NCBI RefSeq assembly: GCF_029227915.1
Contig: NC_079878.1
Coordinates: 15,936,001-16,000,000, forward strand
Direction of reading: 5' to 3'
Length of the DNA: 64,000 nt
Source of the DNA: Hydractinia symbiolongicarpus
Lineage: Eukaryota; Cnidaria; Hydrozoa; Anthoathecata; Hydractiniidae
Shown one piece after another: positions 53,697 through 64,000 of the stretch. How positions within the stretch are numbered: the first letter of the stretch is position 1; each line of letters begins with the position of its first letter. A program made the position numbers and the translations under genes. The notes under the pieces were generated by a model, which had not been told where the DNA came from, did not search any database, and worked only from the letters and a program-made list of their open reading frames with translations.

Positions 53697-56600
53697 TTAT
53701 TTCTCCTTCAACCGATAGTGGCCTCGGGAAAGCGTTGTTATTTGATCCGCCTGAACGATCCGCTTATCATCAGCGGCATTAAGGGCAATTTTATTCACTT
53801 CCTGAGTGTATACATTATGACCTTTGTTATTAATACAACGCCAACTCTTGGAAATATCAATACGTTCCTCCAAACATCGTTGGTAATCTTCGGAAGTTAT
53901 ACATTTTTTGGTAACAGCACGTTTTACACCCTTGGCCTTACGATCACCCCCCTCTTTTGTAAGACTCCTGTATGCATAAGCTTTCGGTCTCAATGTGATG
54001 AATGAAGTCCTAATCTTACCGCCTAGCTCATCTTTAAATAAGCCGACTACTTTTTTGTTCTTCCCGATAGGGAGAGGTTGTCATCTTTCGTATAGGCACT
54101 GGTATCGAAGCGTGCCTCCACATCATCGGCAATATCCCGATAAAAATTATGGGTTCGAATGTGGTATACGAACGAGTCCGTGTCCATATATTGAAGCCTC
54201 AGTTTGCTAACATATTTTGGCTGCATGTAATTGTAGTGAAATTTGTACATGACAGGTTTCGACTGATCCAGAATGGCCTGGCCAATATACACCGGTTTAT
54301 TCATTTTGATACTAACCTTACCCATCTCCACGCCTATGAGGTGACTGCTAAAGTACTTTCCACCCTTGAAATTTGGCTTCATTACGAGCTTCGTATATGT
54401 GGCTTCATTGGTGACTAGCTTGGAATTGCGATGGTTCCTGATATTCTCCATTGTCTTACCGAATACGCTTAAATTCATTAGCTTGTAGAAGTCCTTCTCG
54501 ACCTCGTTCTTGGCGGCAGTCCTAAGCTTGGTGTTGTGATCAATATAACCTCGGAGCCATGCGCTTTGTTTAAATTGAATAACAAGGTGGACTTTCTTAA
54601 GCTCGAGCCCATGTTTCAGGGCTTGATGTAAGGCTGCGATGTGTACCACGTATTTCTTCTTATGTTCGAGATTTGGAATGAGCTTCTCAACTCTGTGAAT
54701 CATCCTACGGTCCGGCAGGAATGGGAGCTCATTATGTTTATCGTGGAGCTCCTTCGGGTAATCAGCGTCAACCTCCAGCAAGTACCCATGTTTATTACCA
54801 GATACCAATTTCTCGATCTTCTTTTCATTTATTATCTCAATATTCGATACTCATTTAAAACCATGAGTGGGTAAAGGCTGTTGCATTGCACATCCGTACA
54901 GGTTGTTAGCATCGAGATACTGCAAATATGACGACTCTTTATCAGGATCATATTGATCGCCCATGTATTTGTTATTCGCTCTCGCGTACCGGTGTACAGC
55001 CTGGGTTATACCACCTCGAATACCCTTCTTAAACATTTATAACATATCAGGGTCCGTAAGGAGCTCCAGTTTAATTTCTGTGTACTTGAGTGCTGCCTTC
55101 CATGCGAGACCAGGTGCGCTGTAGAAGTGAGCAGGATCAAGCTTATAGTTCGCGTGGCTAGTGCTGCGAAAGTTCTGAAAGATATCGGTCAATAGCACTA
55201 CATCCGTCACCAAATATACATCGTGGTAGTCACCCATGATAGTCTCTGGACCATTTAGAGTAATAGCATTCCACACTTTTTGAACGTGCTCGTATTCTTC
55301 ATCATTAATCCCATTCATGTCTAACTTGCTATAGAAAGCCTCCAAAGGAGGTAGCTCAGTCTCCTCGAATTGTTGCCAGCTATTCATGTATGCATACGGA
55401 TAAACACCTTTTTTACGCATGAGTTTAAAGATGTCATCCTCATTGAAATACCAACGGAGATTTTTGCATTGTTCATCATCGAGATTATTAACTAATTTCT
55501 CCAAGCTTGATGCCATAAATCGACAACTATCAATAAATCTGATCTCTATCTTCTTGTACGTTTCGCCGTCGCCATGCTCCATGCCTGCAATGGGTACTTT
55601 GATTTTTACATTGAACGATATATATTTTTCTGTATTCTCCGCGATGTAAGAAATATCCTGAGTATCATACTTTTCCCCCAATTCTCGAATGAATAAGTGG
55701 GCATCGTACCCTGATAGGTTGTGGAAGATCACAGGCACATGGCTTGGTATATTATATCTGCGGTTGCAGATCGCGTGCGCTGCACCCCTGTATAACCCCG
55801 TGTAGTGACAGTGGTCTCGAACTTTACGGCTATATCCATCGTTGTAAAATGATTTCATGCAAATATGACAACTCGTAGCGGAGTCGTGCTCCTTTTTTAG
55901 TATTTCCGTTAGTGGTAACACGTTCTGTTGATGGTAGGTGCAATAGAGTCGCTTTACCTCATTCTCTAGATGATCGACGAACTTCTGTACACAGTCTTCA
56001 CCCCTGTAGACTTTCAGTGGATCTGGCACTTCTCCATAAGCAAAGGTGGAATACGTACACCACCCGCATGGTACATGCTTATTCAGCGTCTTGGTCTTAG
56101 TATCCCGAGCATTCTCTTTCATCGGGATCAGTAGTGATTCGAAGTCCGCATAGATGACGAAGGGTACTTTGAATTGCTGTTGACCATCTTGATAATATAA
56201 CCATTTTTCATTTTCGCTGGGCATCGTGATCTTTACAGCTTCATTATCTTTGCAATATGCATAGTGTTTATCGCGGGATTCTATCGTTTGAAACCCCTGA
56301 AGGCAATTCAGACAAAAACTCATTTTTCCATGGTTCTTCGATATCTCGCTTTTTAGTAGTCTGGATAGATTTTTGATGGCCACGTAGTGGCTCTTCTTAT
56401 CATCTGTTAGTAATAGCAAATTAGTCTGATTCTCACGTTCGTTAAATGCCGATCGCCGTAAGATATTAAAGCTCTTCCCTGTTGCAAAAAAGACGTTCAC
56501 GGCAATGTCGGGATTATTCCGCTCGAATTTTGTGATATCTTTGATGGATGTTGGGAACTCAATACCCTGCCAGTTATACTGATCCACATAGGGTCGCAGC

Positions 56601-57130
56601 TTGCTGATTCTTTGATGGTTTGTACCTATCTCTTCTTGATGTATGGCGGCGATAATCGCATATTTGAAGAACTCCTCGTCATTATTTATAGGATTTATGA
56701 TAGTTTTTTTCATCGACATCCATCCGGGTGTTTCGATATATGATGAACCTCTCGTCAACTTCAATTTAAGAAAATCTATATCAATGTTATTTATTCTACC
56801 GATGCTAAAGCCATTCTTGGGTAATGCAGGATTCTCCACATGCGTTTTAATTTGAGCAAACTTCGTATCTATCACTTCATCCACGTTTGTGCCCTGGAAT
56901 ATAGATGCCATGTTGTTGTGAAAGACCTTGTCTACTTCGATAAACTCGTTAGTACCATCAATTTCTTTTTCCCTAGTATCCATAGAGAGCACTGTATCTT
57001 TGCAGACCCCATTTCCTCTACCTGATTCTCTATCAAATTTTTTACATGTGATCGTATCATACCAAAATATCCATGGATATCTGTTCCATCTATGGCAGCT
57101 ATGCGGTAACTCCTGAATGTTTAATGTAAT
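53697..57130 (-). pseudogene. polB: DNA polymerase B (protein-primed type), lineage 2
   Basis: A 651-codon open stretch (56992-55037) carries NPALPKNGFSIGRI, an internal zinc/HNH-like motif (SCHICMKSF near 55865, DHCHYTG near 55815, AICNRRY), exonuclease motif HNLSGYDAHLFI and PGLAWKAALKYTEI. An in-frame stop follows at 55037. Palm motif A LDANNLYG is at about 54900, an in-frame TGA at about 54851, motif B NLSVFGKT at about 54465, motif C YMDTDS at about 54185. A frameshift near 54050 precedes the conserved C-terminus (53993-53697). A further shift lies near 57000. Upstream sequence (SYRIAAIDGTDIHGYFGMI) continues toward the SAP-like gene, which was probably the same reading frame. Confidence 0.88.
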
Positions 57131-57208
57131 GCATGGTTATGCTCCTGAGGCGTAAAATCTTGATTAGATTGCTCTGAATTATGATCTTCCCTTGCCTCTT
57201 GCTCAACC

Positions 57209-58280
57209 TCATCGTGAAGCGTTGCACCCGTGGTATAGTTTCATCACATTGTTTTTGAACGTGTTATATACGCTATTGACACCCTTCTTTATAGACTCCA
57301 GCACATAGTCCACTAGCCAATCAGACCACTCCCGCAGTTTACTTTTTACCACTGGACGAGTCCTCACCATCTCTTGGAGCTCGAAGATGTCCATGGCCTC
57401 TGGTGTTGGTAGAATAGTCACTGGTCTGACTGGGTTTCGTCGCTCGGCCCTCCTGAGTGGTCTCTGTGGTACATCCTCTGTGGAAGTTGGTGCTGGAGTG
57501 GCTTCTAATAAAGAAACAAGGTCTGCTTTGCGTAATTTTGAATAGCCCGTAAGCAGTCAGGGAAATCCTCTTAATTAAGCTGTACAGCTTAATTTGGATG
57601 TCAGCTTAATTAGGATGTGTCATACAGCTTAATTAGGTGACATACATCTAAATTAGGAGGTAGAAAAAGTTTTTCCCCGATTTCTCGAAAAATGTAAATT
57701 TTAGCAGAATCACCGCCGCAGCTCTTTCATCATCAGTTTGACCACTACATTATAAAAAAAGAATGGTATCTCCAGCACCCCGTGTTCAGAAGATATGGAT
57801 AAAGAATGTTAGAAATCGCGAGTCCGGCGTCAAATAACGCGCCGGTCATGTAGTTTCATTTTAACTTGTTCGAATTCATAATGGCAGCAACCTGAAAAAA
57901 ACCGTGTACCGCATCCTAGTTAGGATGCACGTCACGTGATACAGCCTATTTAAGCGGACATTTTTAAAACTTTAAATTTAGCGGATCTCCGGGGTGTTCC
58001 AAAAAACTAATGTATTGGAGATGTTTATATGCACGTAAATATTGGATTTATTGAGTTAGATAGATGCTAAAATTCAGTTAAATGTGTGTTTTCGACGATC
58101 AAAGTTTTGTACATCTTAATTAAGCTGTAGAGCGCCTAATTAGACTGTATGATACATCCTAATTAAGCTGACATCCAAATTAAGCTGTACAGCTTAATTA
58201 AGAGGATTTCCCTGACTGGTAAGCCCACGTGTTTTCGCAATTACGTGTAATTGTTTTACAGTATTTGAATTTAAATCCAT
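57209..58280 (-). pseudogene. SAP-like N-terminal part of the polymerase gene, split by a MITE
   Basis: The ATG is at 58280 (ATAATAAAGG-AG-ATG), directly at the inner edge of the right terminal repeat. A SAP/Rho-N-like pattern spans the MITE site: one half lies at 58224-58280, the other starts at 57548. Then a Pro/Arg linker (PQRPLRRAERRNPVRPVTIL), MDIFELQEMVRTRPVVKSKL and a helical part. A frameshift near 57225 separates it from the polymerase N-terminus. Such a segment fused to polymerase B would be a DNA-binding or priming accessory region; this is an inference. Confidence 0.6.
57554..58218. mobile_element. 665-bp MITE with 5-bp target duplication
   Basis: Ends CAGTCAGGGAAATCCTCTTA and its complement; inverted repeats of at least 73 bp with one mismatch, built of iterated CTTAATTAAGCTGTA and TTAATTAGGATGT units. 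GTAAG is duplicated at 57549-57553 and 58219-58223. No coding sequence. Superfamily not assigned. Confidence 0.9.
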
Positions 58281-58598
58281 CTCCTTTATTATATATATTT
58301 TTTTCAAACAGCAAAATTTCTAGCACGGTCATGATAATTTTTACTTATATTCTGTATAATAGCATATTGCGCAAGACGTCATATGATTTCGTTTATATGA
58401 TTTTGTGTTAGTATTTAATATATCTATCATTTAATATTATTGGCAGATGATGTCATGTATCTTACATTTATATATTATTATGTGTTGGTTATTGGCAGAT
58501 GATATCATTTCATATTATTTTGTGTTGGTTACTAACATTATTAGGAATTTCCCTTTGGTCGACGTCGACTGTGCCAGAACGAACATTTCTCTATCTCT
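58281..58598. repeat. Right terminal repeat of element 2
   Basis: 318 bp, uninterrupted, inverted relative to 40651-40915 plus 43109-43172. It ends CGAACATTTCTCTATCTCT. It carries the TTACTTATATTCTG site that is split by Helitrons in the left copy. Confidence 0.92.
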
Positions 58599-58694
58599 AT
58601 CGGCTCAAAAATGGCGGATTTATGCCCAAAATGAGCAAAAACGATCCTGAAATATGGCATACTATATTCCTCACAGCTGGATTATTACTATCTC

Positions 58695-58789
58695 GCTTGC
58701 GAGGATAGTATTGCTTTTCAACTCCTCACTATCTGCGACCTCTGGGTTCACGTTATGACGCCTTATCCAACTGAGCCATTACGCCTTGA
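58695..58789 (-). mobile_element. tRNA-derived SINE head (or decayed tRNA)
   Basis: Minus strand from 58789: GGCGTAATGGCTCAGTTGG carries an A-box (TGGCTCAGTTGG). Then AACCCAGAGGTCGCA leads into a degenerate B-box region. No acceptor stem can be closed, so this is a SINE promoter fragment rather than a tRNA gene. It contains a near-palindrome (ACTATCTCGC...GGATAGT). Confidence 0.5.
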
Positions 58790-59436
58790 GAAAAAATACT
58801 TAATTTGACGACTTTTATGTTAATCATTTGTAAAAGCGGATCGCGAAATAATGCAAAACAAGAAGCCCAGGGGCTTAAAGATTTCCGCCATTAGCCTAAA
58901 AGATTTTAAAATTTGAAGTTGATCTTGAAAACGGAGAATTATGGGGTAAACAAATCATTGAATATTCTCAATTATTAATGTAAATAACCTGCAATGTTAA
59001 AATACAACCAATAAATAAAATAAAATTCATGAATAATTAATTAGTTCTGCTGAATATAGCTTTAGTCTACGTGCTTGCAAAATTGTACAGAAAGAAATGA
59101 CGTAACATCAACATTATAGGACGATCTTCATGCACGAGCTTTAACTTTCGATAGCATATAAACTTTAAAATAAAGTATTGTTCATTGGATAATAAAACAA
59201 TCTGTTGCACTTATAGGATTCTTATTGGCTTAAAACTCATTTTAGCCTCGTTCTCAGAAAAAATCTTTAGCCTGGATAAGTTTCGGGCGTCCAGCCTAAC
59301 TGCGCTGTCTCTATCTCTCTATCTATCTCCTCAGGCGATTTTAAAGATTCCGCCTTCGCTGGCGGAAATCAATGATTTATTGATGCGAAATACAAAAGTT
59401 TTTTAGATTATTTTTTTGCGAATTGATTCCTCTCAA
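58790..59436. other. Host DNA, nothing recognised
   Basis: AT-rich; a CTATCTCT-type simple stretch at 59308-59330. No coding sequence. Confidence 0.4.
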
Positions 59437-59643
59437 CAAAACAAAGATGTGTTGTGACTTTTAAGTTCTAAGAATAATCCTAATGAATTCCTCCATTATA
59501 AGGATTTCATAAGAATCTTTAAGCGTTAATTTCGAGAAATGGCCAAAAGCTCTCAGGGGTATGGAACCTAAAAATTTCACATGCAGGTGTCTAATAGATA
59601 AATATAAAAAGTCAGTAGTATCATAGCCATGCATCATATCCCT
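59437..59643. repeat. Dispersed direct repeat, copy 1
   Basis: It shares AAGATGTGTTGTGACTTTTA, CATGCAGGT.TCTAATAG.TAAATA and ATCATAGCCATGCA.CAT with 60640-60830, diverged by roughly 25-30 percent. Probably copies of an unnamed interspersed repeat. Confidence 0.55.
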
Positions 59644-60639
59644 TATGCCGGGAACAGCTGTAAATCAATTTGTAGGTTTTGTGGAATCACCCCGTTAATA
59701 TATTTCAAATAATATATTTTTTAACATTGATATAGGAGTTTTTGCAGCCCCTGCATCTTGTTAGTTAGAAACAGAAATGACGTCATTTTGCTAATTCAAT
59801 ATTTTCTTTAAATCTGGTCTGTATTTTCTTCCTAGTATCAAACACCTGGTAACCAACATTCTCTTTGTGTTTCTACCACAATAGTTGTTTCCAAATATGC
59901 TTTAAAACATGGGTAATTCTCGAATGTTTTTAACTGGAAAAACCCATTCTGCTTTTGTTTAAAAAAAAGGAAATAGAAATCTATAGTAGCAAGTATTTAA
60001 AAATTTAAATAGATTTACAGGATTTTCTCACATGATAAACCATGGTGGAGGTAGTATAAAATCAGGACCCAACACTGCTTGTAGGATTTGGTTTCCAGCG
60101 TTCCTAAATTCCTATTTTATTTTATTTGATTTAGCATATAACAAAGAATATAAAATTTGTCAGGAAGTTAATTTGTGGAAAAGGAAAAAGAAATAACTTT
60201 GATACGAATTTAATTTGTCTGATGACAAAAATTTTGTTGGACGTTTTTTTAAAATCGAGCAACAGAATAATTAGTTTCTTAATAGAATCACCGTAAACAA
60301 GGTAAGAAAGCCACTTAAACCTTGGTTTTATTTTCTAATAGAGACATGAAATAACTCCTGATATTTTGCATGGACATTTGGATGCAATGTTCATTGAAAG
60401 AAAAAAAACAAGAATATCAATTAGATGAAGGTACGTAGGCTTCTTTCTTTTATTGTTAGAATTATCTATGAGATAAATATAACAAGAGATAAATATTTTC
60501 CAGTTTTTACATAATTTTGCATGAGAAAACACCAAAAATTCCCCGAAAATCCGGTTTTTCACGATTTTCGGGTAAAACCCGAATAAATCTGAAAATCCGG
60601 CTAATCACGTTTCCAACATTTACAGAATTGTTCCCTATG
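59644..60639. other. Host DNA, nothing recognised
   Basis: No gene or clear repeat. Minor hydrophobic frames only. Confidence 0.4.
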
Positions 60640-60830
60640 ATGAAGAAAAAGTTGTGTTGTAACTTCTAAGTTGTAAGTTCTAAGGATAAAAAATTATCGA
60701 AAGTTATTATACTTCATAGGGGTAGTTTTGAGTAATAGCCAATATCTACGGCTTCTAACAATTTAATATGCAGGTCCCTAATAGGTAAATACAAAAACTT
60801 AGTAAGTATCATAGCCATGCAGCATGGCAA
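60640..60830. repeat. Dispersed direct repeat, copy 2
   Basis: Partner of 59437-59643 (GTTGTGTTGTAACTTCTAAG, ATGCAGGTCCCTAATAGGTA, ATCATAGCCATGCAGCAT). Confidence 0.55.
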
Positions 60831-61179
60831 AGAAGTTATTAAATAAACCGTCAACTATTTGAAATATGTAACCCCAACCGAATAGAGTTTAACTACACCT
60901 TGATCAACTATTTGAAATATGTGATTACCACGTTTACAAAACTTCTCAAAATGATAATGTATTAACTTCTAAAAAATTGGCATAAACCCATCTCTTTTAC
61001 AGAATATGATCAGTTACGTAGTGGTACTTCACTGAGGTCATAAGTTTTATTACCGCTCAAGTTGAAATAAAAGGATTATTGAGTTGTCGAAGAAAACCCT
61101 GCCTTAAATGGCGCCCTTGAACAGCAAGTAATTTAAAGCGTAATTTGTCAGAAATCTATTTAATTTTTCCTTTGTAGGT

Positions 61180-61383
61180 ATGCAAGTAAATAATCACGGA
61201 AGAGAAATGAATCATGTTGTAGCTGCATTAAAATACAAATCACAGCAGCCTGCTTTTTATACCTATGCAAAAGACCTGCTGCGCTACTTTGGTCAAAAAA
61301 TTGTAAAGGCGAGAGTAATAATAATGTCTTTCGTAAACAAAATAAAAGAAACGAAAGTACACCAAGAAACGAAAATAGATTAA
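61180..61383 (+). CDS. Possible short host exon
   Basis: A 67-codon frame after TTTTTCCTTTGTAG, a good splice acceptor. It has some polar helical character (NHVVAALKYKSQQP, YAKDLLRYFGQKIVKA). No homology recognised; may be chance. Confidence 0.2.
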   Translation: MQVNNHGREMNHVVAALKYKSQQPAFYTYAKDLLRYFGQKIVKARVIIMSFVNKIKETKVHQETKID

Positions 61384-61492
61384 TGGATAAAAGTTATACA
61401 TTGAGTGAACATAGTGGTGAGAGCATCTCGTCTGTAAGTGTAGTATCTGTTTAACAATATTAAGTGTAGTGATGAGTTTGTTACACCATACA

Positions 61493-61547
61493 AGTGTAGA
61501 AAAGGTGTACATGTGTTACAAACACATGTACACCTTTTCTACACTTA
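61493..61547. repeat. Perfect inverted repeat, 26-bp arms, 3-nt loop
   Basis: The left arm starts AAGTGTAGAAAAGGTGTACA and the right arm is its exact complement, separated by ACA. The right arm is the first unit of the following minisatellite. Confidence 0.9.
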
Positions 61548-61792
61548 TGTATGTACACTTTTTCACACTTATGTATGTACACATTTTCACACTTTTGTAT
61601 GTACACCTTTTCACACTTAATGTATGTAGTATGTACACCTTTTCACACTTAGGTATGTACACCTTTTTGCACTTATGTATATACACCTTTTTACACTTAT
61701 GTATGTACACCTTTTCACACTTATGTATGTACACCTTTTCAGACTTATGTATACACACATTTTTACACTTATGTATAACTTTTCCCACTTAG
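61521..61792. repeat. Minisatellite, about 25-bp unit, ten copies
   Basis: Units of TATGTATGTACACCTTTTCA plus CACTTA with small variants. Frames on both strands (YTFSHLCMYT and YIHKCEKVYI repeats) result from the period and are not genes. Confidence 0.9.
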
Positions 61793-63819
61793 GTATTCAA
61801 ACATTCTCTTCCATCGCCGTCAGTCAAGAGAGAATGTGCGAAAAAATCTCGACAAGAATTAGAAATATTAAATGCTATTGTATGTTGTTTTTTGGATTAT
61901 TTGTTAGCATAGTATGTAATATATACTTGATACACTTTCCATATCGTTTTTGCACACATTAAATCAATTTCAGCGGATTTGCTTTAGTTTTTCAAAATTA
62001 TTGAAGCCGTTGGCGGGCGATGGTGTGCATCGCAACATAGACGAGCTAAAAAAAAATTGGGCAAATTTAGTCTAATTTAGCCATACATTTTTTATCGAAA
62101 ATGGGAAAATGAAAGTTACACTAAGTCATTGTGAATTTGTGGGCAGTGTGAAGTTATGTAGCTAGTGCGGGATACCTTTTTAGAAAGCTAAAAGAACAAT
62201 CTAACAGGTAAAGAAAAAATTAAGTTTGTGTCAGTACTTCTGAAAAATTACTGTTTTGACAAACTTTTGGTAAAAAATGTGCTGAAAGTGTAAAAAAGTG
62301 CTTTCTCTTTTGGAATGTAATGGACTTAATTCTTAATTTATTAGTATTGTTATTTACTGGTAGGGTCAAATATGCTGGGTATTTAAACCAAAAGGCGCCA
62401 TAATGATATAACTTTACTTTTAATGTAAAAAATTGCTCGTTTTTAGTCTAAAATTTTCTGCAAAATATTTGTTTGTAATACCGTACGCAATGCCTCTTTT
62501 AGATAATCTTGTGTAGCTGCTGGGCTGAATGGGTAATATATACAAAAGTGCAAAAGTGGACAAACATGGATGGAATAGATAGCTATATACCTTAATATAT
62601 ACCTAGTAAGTAGGACAACCTATTGCTCCAACATTCACAAGCTAGGTAGTATTCATACGCAGAGTTCAAACAATTTTTCTGCCACAGTTATAGGTTATTT
62701 TTATTCTTTTTGTGATTTTGTTCAAACCTTTTAACTAGCTCTACATAGTTTGCTAGCTAGATGCTGCAATGGGACCACCATGGCTGGCTAAAGAAAGTTC
62801 CTAGACTAACTTTTATATGTTGTATAACTAGATGTAAAAATCAAGAAGGAGTTTGCTTGTGATATTTCTTTGAGAAAAAATATGTACAATTGAGATTGTT
62901 TATATTAAAATGTTTAAAAAGTAATCAATTCTTGCCTTTTTGTCTTATTGTGTGTTCCATTACATTATTTAATTTGATTTGGTGTTTTTGTTAGTTTTTT
63001 ATCCTTTTATTTCACTTCAATAGGTTAGAACATTTGCATACGAGATGGAACAACCTGTTGCCGTGGAATTTTAATATTTCGACGATACTTCGAATGTATT
63101 TCACATCTTTATCAAGTCAGTAAAAAATATTTTACAAGTTCACGTTTATATAGGCTGCGGGAATTACAATGAAAATTAATTACGCAAGGGTACATTCAAA
63201 CTAAGGGTGACAATTCTATAATAAGAGTTGGTAAAGGCTATTGATGTAACTTAAAATAGGTATGAATAATTAAAATAATACTGGTGCGTAGCGCATATAT
63301 AATTACAATTTTTAATAAAATCTGTGAAAGTATATACATATTTACAAAAGTTTTTAAAAAAGGACGTAAAGAATAATAAATTGAAAAGTTCTCTGCGCGG
63401 TCGAACTATTACAAATACAATTAAATTATACTGACAGTTATAAATTATTGTATCCCGCTCCCTTCTTAGTAATCAAAGCGGAGACACTACATCACAAATA
63501 CAAACAGTTGAATTAATTTAGATACATACGGGACATAGGTACTCTAACAGATAAATAGTTTACAAAATAAAACTGGAAAATCTCTCAGTAAAATTAACAT
63601 AAAAGTAGGTTTTCCTACAATATGTCCAAAGCAATTAAGCTTGGTATATACTACCTAAAAATTAGGGTTTCAACACCGCGGTGGAGACCTAAGTACAAAT
63701 TATCCGAAACACCCGTAAAATAAAAATAAATAAATAAATGCAATTAAAAGAAAAATCAATTTATTTAAAAACAATACGAAACATAAACGATACACTGGAC
63801 TGAACGTTAGTAATAATCA
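61793..63819. other. Host DNA, nothing recognised
   Basis: AT-rich with short AGCTAGCTAG stretches. No gene, RNA gene or clear element. Confidence 0.4.
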
Positions 63820-64000
63820 TTCACATTTCGATCATTAAGGCCATAGGGCGCAAAACTTTCAAGCTTATTTTGCCAATGCTGTTGCGCCTCAATGAATTCA
63901 CAGTGTCAGCTCGGTCAATAATCTTGGCAACCATTGTGACCATCTGAAGCCAAATGTGAATGGAAAGATTGTTGTGGTACAGAAGAACCTGAACTATGCT
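63820..64000 (-). pseudogene. Possible retroelement C-terminal fragment
   Basis: The minus strand shows SFHSHLASDGHNG and, after frame changes, EAQQHWQNKLESFAPYGLND. This resembles the GIY-YIG/Penelope-type end (x-x-W-x-x-L...P-x-GLN) of some retroelements. Only the window edge is visible and the frame is broken. Confidence 0.3.

Larger units (their letters stand above)
40651..58598. mobile_element. Polinton/Maverick element 2, both ends present
   Basis: Terminal inverted repeats of about 320 bp run from AGAGATAGAGAAATGTTCG (left) to its complement (right). ATCGG flanks both sides (40646-40650 and 58599-58603), or TATCGG if the end base is shared, in line with the 6-bp duplication of Polintons. 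Total 17,948 bp, about 15.1 kb after subtracting a 2,193-bp Helitron insert and a 665-bp MITE. It holds capsid, integrase, ATPase and polymerase B genes, several broken. Confidence 0.95.

Noticed and set aside
58695-58789. Functional tRNA gene
   Set aside because: Only the A-box half is convincing; no acceptor stem or intact B-box. A SINE head explains it better.
61469-61962. YTFSHLCMYT repeat protein
   Set aside because: The minisatellite gives open frames on both strands; no conserved start or signal.

Overview
The window looks like nuclear DNA of a cnidarian, probably a hydrozoan. It is AT-rich, has GT-AG introns in phase, a host gene of 18 exons, and nested Helitron, pogo, Gypsy, MITE, SINE and Polinton/Maverick elements whose gene set is of the kind found in cnidarians. 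The species is inferred; no marker gene is present.

Layout. 1-7.3 kb: repeats only. These are inverted-repeat elements, an orphan Polinton terminus (1790-1822) and a head-to-tail Helitron array starting at 1841. 7.3-12 kb: a small secreted-peptide reading frame, a pogo-like deletion element (8224-9080), a minisatellite and a Ty3/Gypsy fragment cut off inside its reverse transcriptase at 11977. About 12.1-26.4 kb: Polinton element 1, decayed, with part of its left terminal repeat and no right end. 26.4-29.6 kb: host DNA with a Tigger-like MITE. 29,685-36,316 (minus): an 18-exon gene whose junctions are all in phase and whose exons carry no stop. It encodes about 1,312 residues: SET methyltransferase domain, a repeated Cys/His zinc module, two zinc-finger motifs, a tyrosine-recombinase core-binding and catalytic domain, and a Myb/SANT-like tail. 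36.3-40.6 kb: host DNA, a MITE-like element, a GAAAGTGCCA minisatellite and a long CT tract. 40,651-58,598: Polinton element 2, with both terminal repeats (about 320 bp) and a short target duplication. A 2,193-bp Helitron trimer sits in its left repeat and a 665-bp MITE in its last gene. 58.6-64 kb: a tRNA-derived SINE piece, diverged direct repeats, a TACACCTTTTCACACTTA minisatellite with a perfect hairpin at its edge, and host DNA.

How the Polinton genes fit together. Both elements share one gene order: early-type small proteins and a SAP-like protein on the plus strand, then structural and membrane proteins, double jelly-roll capsid, retroviral-type integrase, a BRO/MSV199-family protein, coiled-coil membrane protein, packaging ATPase and several small membrane proteins. 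The DNA polymerases differ completely. Element 1 has one family-B lineage next to an HNH nuclease gene; element 2 has another lineage with an internal zinc/HNH-like motif and an N-terminal SAP-like segment. Most genes carry stops or frameshifts, so neither element is intact.

Most striking points. (1) The SET-zinc finger-tyrosine recombinase gene. (2) Inverted repeats at matching gene boundaries in both Polintons, whose arms changed sequence in a compensatory way. (3) An AATAAA-type motif directly before almost every Polinton start codon. (4) Swapping of the polymerase and of the BRO N-terminal domain between otherwise collinear elements. (5) The right terminal repeat of element 2 serves as an empty site proving A|T insertion of a Helitron concatemer.
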